Part shown: positions 1-6,374 of the stretch, in pieces
How the letters are laid out: each line of letters starts with the position of its first letter
How positions within the stretch are numbered: position 1 is the stretch's first letter
Origin: Acidimicrobiales bacterium
GTDB lineage: Bacteria > Actinomycetota > Acidimicrobiia > Acidimicrobiales > RAAP-2
Length of the DNA: 33,808 nucleotides
Direction of reading: 5' to 3'
NCBI GenBank assembly: GCA_030043315.1
Contig: JASHYA010000119.1
Location: 1-33,808 of the forward strand
The notes under the pieces: generated by a model
The model's database searches: none
Told to the model about the DNA's origin: nothing
What the model saw: only the letters and a program-made list of their open reading frames with translations
Position numbers and translations under genes: made by a program

Positions 1-166
1 TCGACCCTGTCGCTGCCGAGGCCGTCTGGAGGGGACCCGCGCCGAGGAGCAGGGCGGCAACCAGCTGGACGGCCAGGCAACCGGTGGACAGCGCGAGGGT
101 CAGGACTCTCCGGATGGTCGACCGTCGAACGGCGCGAACCGCCCGCGGGTCGGCATCCCCGTCCAT
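1..166 (-). CDS. N-terminus of an exported protein (partial, leaves the window)
   Basis: An open frame starts with ATG at 166 and runs off the left edge. The 55 visible residues form a classical signal peptide: an Arg-rich n-region (RAVRAVRRSTIRR), a hydrophobic core of about 25 residues (LTLALSTGCLAVQL followed by VAALLLGAG), and a likely cleavage site near QTASA-A. The product is therefore exported or membrane anchored. No clear Shine-Dalgarno sequence precedes the ATG, so the exact start is uncertain. Nothing of the mature domain is visible, so no function can be given. It is transcribed in the same direction as the AraC-type gene, about 130 bases downstream of that gene's stop. Confidence 0.6.
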   Translation of the reverse strand, partial: MDGDADPRAVRAVRRSTIRRVLTLALSTGCLAVQLVAALLLGAGPLQTASAATGS

Positions 167-258
167 GGGAACAAAGGTTGCACTGCGAAGGTCGTCACGA
201 CTTGGACATGACGACCCACCCGTTGGACATTCGGACCGTAGAGCCGCGGCCGGTCGGG

Positions 259-303
259 CGATCAGCCCGCGATCAGCCCGCGATCAGGCGAGCCGATCAG
301 GCG
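259..303. repeat. Short direct repeats (CGATCAG units) at the araC-type 3' end
   Basis: The 11-mer CGATCAGCCCG occurs twice in tandem (259-269 and 270-280). It is followed by two copies of CGATCAGGCG (281-290 and 294-303). The cluster covers the stop codon of the AraC-type gene and the bases just after it. It could be replication slippage or a degenerate 3' structure; no hairpin with a T tract is visible. Confidence 0.55.
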
Positions 304-1166
304 ACGGACCGCCGAAGCTGCCCCGGCGTGACGCCGCGCTGGGCCAGCATCACCCGGTTCAGATGGCTCTGGTCGCTGAACCCGACGGCGAGCGCGATCC
401 TCGCCAGGGGTAGCCGCGTGCCCGCGATCAGCTCCTCGGCGCGCTGCAGCCTCCGCGTTCGTACGTACCTGTGTGGCGGTTCGCCGGTCTGCTGCCGGAA
501 CAGCCGCGTGAAGTGCGTGGGGCTCACGCCGGCAACGGCAGCAAGGTCGGTCACGGTGAGCGCCTGATCGAGATTGCAGTCGATGAAGTCGTAGACCTGT
601 TCGAGCTGGCGCCAAGACAGGGTGTCAGGTGCAGGGATCTGCCTCATGGTGGGGCGATCGCTGTAGTGCTCCAAGAGATGCGCCTCGAGCGCATACGCCA
701 GTGCGTCGGCGTACAGGGTGTCCCTGGACGCGCCCATCTCGAACGTGCGGGCCAGGTACCTCGCCAACTGGGCGAGCAGTGGATCATGCACACCCAGCGC
801 CGGGCAGAGCGTGACCGGGCAGGAACCGAGACGGTCGGAGTCGAGCGCCAATCCGATCCGGACGTCCTCACTCCGCTTATCCCACGCACGCTCCTCGGTG
901 TAGCCGGCTGGGTTCACCACGACGTGGCCAGGGGGAAGGAGGAAGGTGCGGACGCGACGCCCATCTCGCCAGTGCACGTTCAGTGCCGCGCTGTTGTGCA
1001 CGACGACCACGTGCAATCCCTGGGGTGCAGGAACCATGTCGGTGACGGGGTCGGCGATGGTGCGCTTGACGATCAGGCCTGGGAAGTCCGGCCCGCTCGT
1101 CGACAACACCGTCGCCCCTGCCTGTCTGTCGAGCTCGTCCCAGGCGGTCAGGGGATCGTCCGCCAT
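297..1166 (-). CDS. AraC-family transcriptional regulator
   Basis: The product is a 289-residue DNA-binding regulator. Its C-terminal third is a standard double helix-turn-helix AraC domain. The first recognition unit lies around LTVTDLAAVAGVSPTHFTRL, followed by the typical RRLQRAEELI and IALAVGFSDQSHLNRV segments. The N-terminal 130 residues should be the effector-sensing domain; no ligand can be predicted. The ATG at 1166 is chosen because GGAGAGGGGG precedes it at suitable spacing; the frame stays open further upstream but overlaps another gene. The start lies inside the end of the upstream same-strand gene (stop at 1148), so the two are probably translationally coupled. That neighbour is a shortened copy of this protein's N-terminal domain. 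The target genes are unknown. Confidence 0.88.
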   Translation of the reverse strand: MADDPLTAWDELDRQAGATVLSTSGPDFPGLIVKRTIADPVTDMVPAPQGLHVVVVHNSAALNVHWRDGRRVRTFLLPPGHVVVNPAGYTEERAWDKRSEDVRIGLALDSDRLGSCPVTLCPALGVHDPLLAQLARYLARTFEMGASRDTLYADALAYALEAHLLEHYSDRPTMRQIPAPDTLSWRQLEQVYDFIDCNLDQALTVTDLAAVAGVSPTHFTRLFRQQTGEPPHRYVRTRRLQRAEELIAGTRLPLARIALAVGFSDQSHLNRVMLAQRGVTPGQLRRSVA

Positions 1167-1558
1167 GGCGCCCCCTCTCCTTCGAAGTTGACGGAGGCGC
1201 CGTTTGCCGACGCAATGAGCTTTTGATCCGAGAGGTCGTCGGTGGAAACCCAAACCCGTACGTCCTCGGTCCGAATATCCCTCGCATGTTGCTCGACATC
1301 GCCGGCCGGATTGAAGATGACGTGGCCCAGCAGCACAGGAGAGGGCCCGGTCCGTCCTTGCGCACCCCGTTGCAGGTCGACAGCTGCGCTGTTGTGCACG
1401 ACGACCGTGTGCCCGTTCGACGGCATGGCAGCCATGTCGGTGCTGCGCCCAGCGACGGCGTCCCTGACGACCGTTACCGGCACGCGCTCCCCGCCCGACG
1501 ACGACAGCCTCTTGGTTACCAGCCGCCTGCACTCTGCCGTGATCGAGCTGGTCCCCAT
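1148..1558 (-). CDS. Stand-alone copy of the AraC-type N-terminal sensing domain
   Basis: This 136-residue protein has no helix-turn-helix. It aligns along most of its length with the N-terminal domain of the next gene. Both share a D-M-x-A-x-P block, the string VVVHNSAA, a GR...LL-x-GHV-x-x-NPAG block and a D-x-R-x-EDVR block, in the same order and with similar spacing. The ATG at 1558 has AGAGGG six bases upstream; an ATG at 1564 is also possible. The gene overlaps the full-length regulator by 19 bases, which suggests coupled expression. It could compete for ligand or form heterodimers with the regulator; both ideas are inference. It might also be a truncated duplicate, but the intact frame and good ribosome binding site argue for a functional gene. 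Confidence 0.7.
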   Translation of the reverse strand: MGTSSITAECRRLVTKRLSSSGGERVPVTVVRDAVAGRSTDMAAMPSNGHTVVVHNSAAVDLQRGAQGRTGPSPVLLGHVIFNPAGDVEQHARDIRTEDVRVWVSTDDLSDQKLIASANGASVNFEGEGAPWRTIP

Positions 1559-1576
1559 CACCATCCCTCTTCTGGC

Positions 1577-1605
1577 GTTATACGCGAATTCTACTCCCGT
1601 GTAGT
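1577..1605 (-). promoter_or_regulatory. Possible promoter of the AraC-domain/AraC pair
   Basis: On the minus strand a TATAAC hexamer (1577-1582) stands 18 bases before the ATG at 1558, with ACTACA (1600-1605) 17 bases further upstream. The -10 match is good and the -35 match is poor. The position leaves room for the AGAGGG ribosome binding site. Confidence 0.35.
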
Positions 1606-1825
1606 CCGCGCCGCCGAGCGGAATGACGGCCCGAGCTTCCTCCCCTTCTTCTCTCAAATTCGACTGCAACGGGCCTAGCAACGCCCCCTGCAGACTGCTT
1701 ACATATGTTGTGTAACGTTGGGACCGAGACCCCGGGTGCCGAGCGGGTCAGGCATCACGGGGCTGGGTCCAGCTCTGGCTCTCAAGTACCGGAGGCCGTC
1801 TGCTCGGCATCCTGCTCGTGCCTCG

Positions 1826-2260
1826 TCACGCCCCGGTCGCCTCGCCCGCGACTCGACCGAAGAACCGCTCGACTGCGGCGACGTCGTCGGAGTACATGGT
1901 GACTGTGTCAATAAGGTCGTCGCCGTCGAAACGGAGGAGGATGAGCACTCTCGTGCGCGCGGTCGCTGTCTGGGACTGCATGCGGACGTCGACCAGGACT
2001 GCCACGTGATTGACGCCGACCATGAGGTCGTCCTGCTTGAACGGATCGAAATGACCACCCGTCCGCTCGGCGATGGCCAGGAGGTGGCGAGCGACCTCGT
2101 CGCGCCCGGAGAAGTCGCCTGCGAGCGTGTGGTCGCCCGGCACCCGGTAGGTCACGTGCGGCGAGAGCAGCTCGAGCGTCTCGGTCAGGTCGCGCCTTCC
2201 CAGGTGATGGAGGAAGCGCTCCACCTTCGCAACCCTGCTCGGATCGCTCGGACTGCTCAT
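1826..2260 (-). CDS. SnoaL-like / NTF2-fold protein
   Basis: The protein has 144 residues, the usual length for a single SnoaL-like (NTF2-fold) domain. It opens with VAKVERFLHHLGRRD and an LLSPHVTYRVPGD segment. A GRDEVARHLLAI helix and strands such as HVAVLVDVRMQSQTA follow. The tail FDGDDLIDTVTMYSDD is typical of the family, where the aromatic and acidic residues line a small-molecule pocket. Members include cyclases, isomerases and proteins of unknown role, so no reaction is assigned. The ATG at 2260 has GGAGGGG directly upstream. A 21-bp tandem repeat with palindromic cores lies 18-59 bases before the start and may be its operator. Confidence 0.75.
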   Translation of the reverse strand: MSSPSDPSRVAKVERFLHHLGRRDLTETLELLSPHVTYRVPGDHTLAGDFSGRDEVARHLLAIAERTGGHFDPFKQDDLMVGVNHVAVLVDVRMQSQTATARTRVLILLRFDGDDLIDTVTMYSDDVAAVERFFGRVAGEATGA

Positions 2261-2277
2261 GGCCCCTCCAGGGCGTT

Positions 2278-2319
2278 CATCGTCGGAGAGCGCTCGACCA
2301 TCGTTGGTGAGCGCTCGAG
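2278..2319. promoter_or_regulatory. 21-bp tandem repeat, candidate operator of the SnoaL-like gene
   Basis: Two adjacent 21-mers (2278-2298 and 2299-2319) are identical at 18 positions, and CATGGT begins a possible third copy. Each contains the perfect 8-bp palindrome GAGCGCTC. The 21-bp period equals two helical turns, so a regulator would meet both copies on the same face of the DNA. The location just upstream of the start at 2260 suits a repressor or activator site. Confidence 0.45.
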
Positions 2320-2340
2320 CATGGTAAATGGGGCGACGCC

Positions 2341-2380
2341 ACGGCGGAGACCTGTCTCACGAGTACGACAGCTCCGCCGT
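2341..2380. repeat. 9-bp inverted repeat with 22-base spacer
   Basis: ACGGCGGAG (2341-2349) is the exact reverse complement of CTCCGCCGT (2372-2380). It lies in the divergent promoter region and may be an operator or an RNA hairpin. GC-rich sequence makes a chance origin possible. Confidence 0.35.
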
Positions 2381-2685
2381 TCCGTGGTGACAACCGGGTG
2401 GCATCTCCGACGGATCCGAGAAGCGTTCCGGCGGAGAAGTCGATCGTGATGACGTGGTCACGTGGTCTCCTCGGTGAAATATAGGCCCCGGGGATGCCTC
2501 GAAACGCACCTCGCGTGGCCGCGCGACGCGTGCCGCTCGATCCGGCGCGGGCCGCGGCGGTCGCCTCTCGGGCGATCGACCAGGGCACAGGATCCCGTCC
2601 GTGGTGAACTCGGCAGCGTCGGGGCCCGGTCACCTCCCGCGGGCAATCTGGCGGGCTCGTGGGCAGTGCGATAGCACAGTGCGCA

Positions 2686-4119
2686 ATGTCCGAGAGCCAG
2701 GAGGCCGCGGTCGAACCCAGGGATAAGGGGACCGCCCTGCTCGTCACGCTGGCGATGGCCCAGTTCATGGTGGTGCTCGACTTCACGATCGTCAACGTGG
2801 CGCTCCCGTCGATCCAGCACGACATGCACGTCGCGACGACGACGCTGCAGTGGTTGGTGAGCGCGTATGCCGTCACCTTCGGCGGCTTCCTCCTCCTCGG
2901 CGGTCGGCTCGCCGACGTGTTCGGCCCTGCCCGGCTGTACCGGATCGGGCTCTGCATCTTCGTCCTCGCCAGCATCTCGGGAGGTTTGGCGGTCGAGCCC
3001 AAGCTGCTGCTCGCCTCGAGAGCCGTCCAGGGACTCGGCGCCTCGCTGCTCGCTCCGGCCGGCCTCTCCCTGCTCGTCACGAGTTGGACGGGCGAGCAGG
3101 AACGCAGCCACGCGCTCGGGGTGTACGGCGCCGTCGCCTCAGCCGGCTTCGCCGCGGGCGCAGTACTGGGAGGACTCCTCGTCGAAGTGACCTGGCGGCT
3201 CGTGTTCTTCGTGAACGTCCCCGTGGGCGCAGTCCTGCTGGTGATGTCGTGGCACCTGCTTCCCGCCGATCCACCGCGCCGGTCAGGGCGTCTCGACGTC
3301 CCCGGGGCGCTCATGGCGACCGCAGGGGTCGCCCTCCTCGTTCTCGGGGTGACGCTCGTCGGCGACACGCTCCGGCCGACGCAGCCGGCCATCGCCGTGG
3401 CCGCCGCGGCCATCCTGCTCGGCGCGTTCGTCGTCCGTGAGCGGAGAACCACCGCCCCCTTGCTCGATCTCAAGCTCCTGGAGGACCGGGGGATCCTCGG
3501 CGCCAACGAGTGCCTGCTCGCCTTCGGCGCCTGCAACGCGGCTGCCGTGCTCCTCATGACGCTCTACCTGCAGGAAGGTCGAGGCTTCTCGCCGCTCGTG
3601 ACCGGTCTCTGCATCATCCCGCAGGCGGTAGGGGCGTTCTCCCTCGCCGGTCCGGCCTCGAAGCTCGTTCCGGCGCTCGGTCCACGCCGTGCGCTCGCCC
3701 TGGGAATGTCGCTCGGCCTGTTGGCGCTGGCCGGCGCCGCCCTCAGTGTCTGGACCGGCACGCTCGCCGGGCTCCTCGTCGCACTTTTCGTCTTCGGGGT
3801 GTCCGCCCGGATCGTCCAGGTGGCGTCGGCGCTCGCAGGAACGCGCGGGCCGGTGGCCGCCCGGTCCGAGGGTTCGGCGAGCGCGGTGCTCACTGCGTCT
3901 CGTCAGGTCGGATCGGCGCTCGGCGTCGCCGTCGCGTCGGCCGTCCTCGTCACCGTCCATGCTCCAGAGCCGCACCGAACCACGGTGGCCATGCTCGTGG
4001 CCGCGTGCTTCGCCCTCGTCGGACTGGTCACGACGAAGGTCGTTCCGAGCGGACCCGGCCACCCGGTCGCGGCGCGGCTCGAGCACGCGTTCCACCGACA
4101 CGCCGGCGGCATGCCCTGA
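2686..4119 (+). CDS. MFS multidrug efflux transporter, DHA2 (EmrB/QacA) family
   Basis: This 477-residue integral membrane protein belongs to the proton-coupled drug-efflux family with about 14 membrane helices. TM1 carries the family motif LDFTIVNVALPSI. GGRLADVFGPARLY matches the loop 2-3 motif A, and GLGASLLAPAGLSLL matches the motif found in TM4. Hydrophobic segments continue at regular intervals to the C-terminus. It would export small hydrophobic compounds or drugs; the substrate is not predictable. ATG 2686 starts just before TM1 in the usual place. A GTG at 2659 would add nine residues, and neither start has a good ribosome binding site. It appears to be a single-gene unit with no regulator beside it. 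Confidence 0.88.
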   Translation: MSESQEAAVEPRDKGTALLVTLAMAQFMVVLDFTIVNVALPSIQHDMHVATTTLQWLVSAYAVTFGGFLLLGGRLADVFGPARLYRIGLCIFVLASISGGLAVEPKLLLASRAVQGLGASLLAPAGLSLLVTSWTGEQERSHALGVYGAVASAGFAAGAVLGGLLVEVTWRLVFFVNVPVGAVLLVMSWHLLPADPPRRSGRLDVPGALMATAGVALLVLGVTLVGDTLRPTQPAIAVAAAAILLGAFVVRERRTTAPLLDLKLLEDRGILGANECLLAFGACNAAAVLLMTLYLQEGRGFSPLVTGLCIIPQAVGAFSLAGPASKLVPALGPRRALALGMSLGLLALAGAALSVWTGTLAGLLVALFVFGVSARIVQVASALAGTRGPVAARSEGSASAVLTASRQVGSALGVAVASAVLVTVHAPEPHRTTVAMLVAACFALVGLVTTKVVPSGPGHPVAARLEHAFHRHAGGMP

Positions 4120-4125
4120 GACTCT

Positions 4126-4182
4126 GATCCTGATCTCTCATCTCTTGATCAGCAGCTCGATCTCGATCTTGATCTTGATCTT
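4126..4182. repeat. GATC-rich hexamer repeat upstream of the SMP-30 gene
   Basis: Seven GATC tetramers occur within 57 bases. The last four are in perfect 6-bp register as GATCTC followed by three GATCTT units (4159-4182). It lies between the MFS stop and the start of the lactonase gene, where the promoter of the latter should be. Confidence 0.6.
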
Positions 4183-4229
4183 GGAGCACCGTCGAATCCG
4201 CGCACGCTCGGGTTCTACGCTTGGAGCCG

Positions 4230-5138
4230 ATGGACCCCGCGGTCAGTGTCCGGCCCTGGTCTGCGACGCCGGGACGTTTGAGCGAAGGACCCCGGTGGAG
4301 CGAGGAACACGCCAAGCTCCTCTGGGTCGACGTCCTCGGGTGCATGTTCCACCGAGCTTCAGTGGCACCGAACGGGACCATGAGGGATCTCAGTTCGACC
4401 ACCCTCGACCGCCACGTCGGAGCGGTGGCGCCTGCGGCCGGCGGCGGTTACGTCCTGGCCGCCGGCGCGGGATTCCTCGGTCTCTCCGACTCCGGTGAGA
4501 TCTACGAGCTGGCCCAGCCGGAGGCCGGTCGCAGCGACGTACGGATGAACGACGGGGCGTGCGACGCGCTCGGCCGCTTCTGGGCAGGAACCATGGCCTA
4601 TGACCAGTCCCCCGGGGCTGGGACGCTGTACCGCCTGGAGCTGGACGGCACCTGCACGACGGTGCTGAAGGGTCTGACCATCTCCAACGGCATCGGGTGG
4701 AGCCCCGACGGAACGACCATGTACCTGGCCGACAGCGGCACCGGCGATGTCGACGCCTTCGACTTCGACCTCCAGTCAGGGGAGGTGGCCGACCGGCGGA
4801 CCCTTGTCCATTTCGATGCGCCAGGTGTCGTCCCCGACGGTCTCACCACGGACGAGGCGGGCGGGATCTGGATCGCGCTGTGGGGAGGTGGCGCGGTCCA
4901 GCAGTATGCGCCGGACGGCCGCCTGCTCGCCACGATCCCACTGCCGGTGGAGCGACCCACCTCGTGCGCCTTCGGCGGACCGGAGTGCCTCGCTCTCTTC
5001 GTGACCACGGCGCGCGACGGGCTCGACGAGGACGCCTTGGCCCGCCAGCGCGACGCCGGCCGGGTCTTGCGCGTCGACGGCATCGGCGTTCGGGGAACGC
5101 CGTGCGAAACGTACCGAGGAGAGATCATGGCCCATTGA
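4230..5138 (+). CDS. SMP-30/gluconolactonase-family sugar lactonase
   Basis: The protein has 302 residues and forms the six-bladed propeller of the SMP-30/gluconolactonase/LRE family, which opens aldonolactones with one bound divalent metal. All four family metal ligands can be placed: Glu19 (LSEGPRW), Asn107 (MNDG), Asn153 (SNGIGWSPDG) and Asp203 (VPDGLTTDE). SNGIGWSPDGTTMYLADS is a classic signature. The ATG at 4230 is preferred; GGAG lies only three bases before it, so a short or leaderless 5' end is likely, and a TTG at 4221 is an alternative. A dehydrogenase follows 171 bases later on the same strand. A G6PD homologue and a glycosidase are nearby, so a role in sugar oxidation fits. The true lactone is unknown. 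Confidence 0.86.
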   Translation: MDPAVSVRPWSATPGRLSEGPRWSEEHAKLLWVDVLGCMFHRASVAPNGTMRDLSSTTLDRHVGAVAPAAGGGYVLAAGAGFLGLSDSGEIYELAQPEAGRSDVRMNDGACDALGRFWAGTMAYDQSPGAGTLYRLELDGTCTTVLKGLTISNGIGWSPDGTTMYLADSGTGDVDAFDFDLQSGEVADRRTLVHFDAPGVVPDGLTTDEAGGIWIALWGGGAVQQYAPDGRLLATIPLPVERPTSCAFGGPECLALFVTTARDGLDEDALARQRDAGRVLRVDGIGVRGTPCETYRGEIMAH

Positions 5139-5309
5139 GCTCCGACTGCTCATGTGGAGGTCTGTTCGTCCGTCTCGGGCGGACGCACGTCGAGCCCGGG
5201 CACGCACTCCCACGAGCTGGCACCAAGGGGCCGCCAGGCGAGATGGCGGAGGAGTGGTCAGAAGAGAGGTCACAAGAGACACACCCGAGACCAAAAGGAG
5301 CAACCGATC

Positions 5310-6365
5310 ATGAAGGCATTTGTGATGAAGGAGATCGGCAAGGTCGGCTTCGTCGAGAAACCCGTACCTCAACCTGGTCCCAACGATGCGATCGTGCGCA
5401 CGACGCGGGCGCTCATTTGTACCTCGGACTCGCACACCGTCGACGGCGGCATCGGCCCTCGAGAAGATCTCACGCTCGGCCACGAAGCCGTCGGCGTCGT
5501 CCACGCGACGGGGAGCGAGGTCAAGGCGTTCAAACCCGGCGACCGGGTGGTGGTCGGTGCGATCACCCCCGACTGGGGAAGTCCCGCCGCCCAGGACGGC
5601 TACTCCTCGCAGTCGGGCGGCCCCCTCGGTGGCTGGAAATTCTCCAACACCAAAGACGGGGTCTTCGCCGAGTACTTCCACGTCAACGACGCTGACGCCA
5701 ACATGGCGCGGATACCCGACACCGTGCCGGACGAGATGGCGGTCTACTGCTGCGACATGCTCTCGACCGGCTTCATGGGTGCCGAAAAGGGCAACATCCC
5801 GATCGGAGGGACCGTGGCCGTGATCGCCCAGGGCCCGGTGGGGCTGATGTCGACCGCCGGAGCGAAGCTGCGGGGGGCCGGATTGATCATCGGGGTCGAG
5901 TCGGTGCCACGTCGCAAGGAGCTTGCTCGCAGCTATGGTGCCGACGAGATCGTCGACTTCACGACCGAGGACGTGGTCGAACGGGTCCTCGAGCTGACCG
6001 GCGGCGAGGGCGTCGACACCGCGATCGAAGCCCTCGGCGCGGACGCGACCTTCCAGACGGCGGTGAAGGTGACCAAACCCGGTGGCACGGTATCCAACAC
6101 CGGCTACTTCGGAGAAGGGGAATTCGTCCGGATCCCCCGGGTCGAATGGGGAGTCGGCATGGCCGACAAGACGATCGCGACCGGCTTGTGCCCCGGCGGA
6201 CGTCTCCGCATGGAGCGGCTGCTGCGGATCCTCGAGACGAAGCGGGTGGACCCGACCCTCATGACCACCCACACGTTCGGTTTCGACGAGATGGAGCAGG
6301 CGTTCGAGGTCTCCGACAAGAAGCTCGACGAAGTGGTGAAACCGCTGATCGTCTTCGCCGCCTGA
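5310..6365 (+). CDS. Zinc-dependent secondary alcohol dehydrogenase (Thermoanaerobacter brockii type)
   Basis: This 351-residue medium-chain dehydrogenase oxidises secondary alcohols to ketones, or the reverse, with a nicotinamide cofactor. It closely resembles the T. brockii/C. beijerinckii isopropanol dehydrogenases throughout: GWKFSN-x-KDGVF, FHVNDAD, GPVGLM, GAKLRGAG and GGLCPGGRLRMERL-like blocks are present. Catalytic zinc ligands match as Cys37, His58, Glu59 and Asp149. The structural-zinc four-Cys lobe is absent, as in that group. The residue after the second Rossmann strand is Glu197, where the NADP enzymes have Gly (GSRP motif), so NAD preference is inferred. AAAAGGAG nine bases before ATG 5310 fixes the start. 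It converges on the G6PD gene with only nine bases between the stops. Confidence 0.88.
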   Translation: MKAFVMKEIGKVGFVEKPVPQPGPNDAIVRTTRALICTSDSHTVDGGIGPREDLTLGHEAVGVVHATGSEVKAFKPGDRVVVGAITPDWGSPAAQDGYSSQSGGPLGGWKFSNTKDGVFAEYFHVNDADANMARIPDTVPDEMAVYCCDMLSTGFMGAEKGNIPIGGTVAVIAQGPVGLMSTAGAKLRGAGLIIGVESVPRRKELARSYGADEIVDFTTEDVVERVLELTGGEGVDTAIEALGADATFQTAVKVTKPGGTVSNTGYFGEGEFVRIPRVEWGVGMADKTIATGLCPGGRLRMERLLRILETKRVDPTLMTTHTFGFDEMEQAFEVSDKKLDEVVKPLIVFAA

Positions 6366-6374
6366 TCGCGGCCG

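Larger units (their letters stand above)
2261..2685. other. Intergenic stretch with repeats between divergent genes
   Basis: This 425-base gap separates the leftward SnoaL-like gene from the rightward MFS gene, so it should hold both promoters. It contains the 21-bp tandem repeat (2278-2319), a 9-bp inverted repeat (2341-2380) and a doubled ACGTGGTC (about 2452-2467). No protein-like frame with a ribosome binding site was found. Confidence 0.6.

Noticed and set aside
2277-3557. A 426-codon minus-strand frame opposite the DHA2 transporter
   Set aside because: Ser/Arg/Pro-rich with no family features; the transporter on the plus strand carries all its motifs.
4776-6272. A 498-codon open frame on the minus strand across the lactonase and dehydrogenase genes
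   Set aside because: It is antisense to two genes with complete family motifs. Its product is Arg/Gly/His-rich without any recognisable domain, as expected from third-position GC bias.
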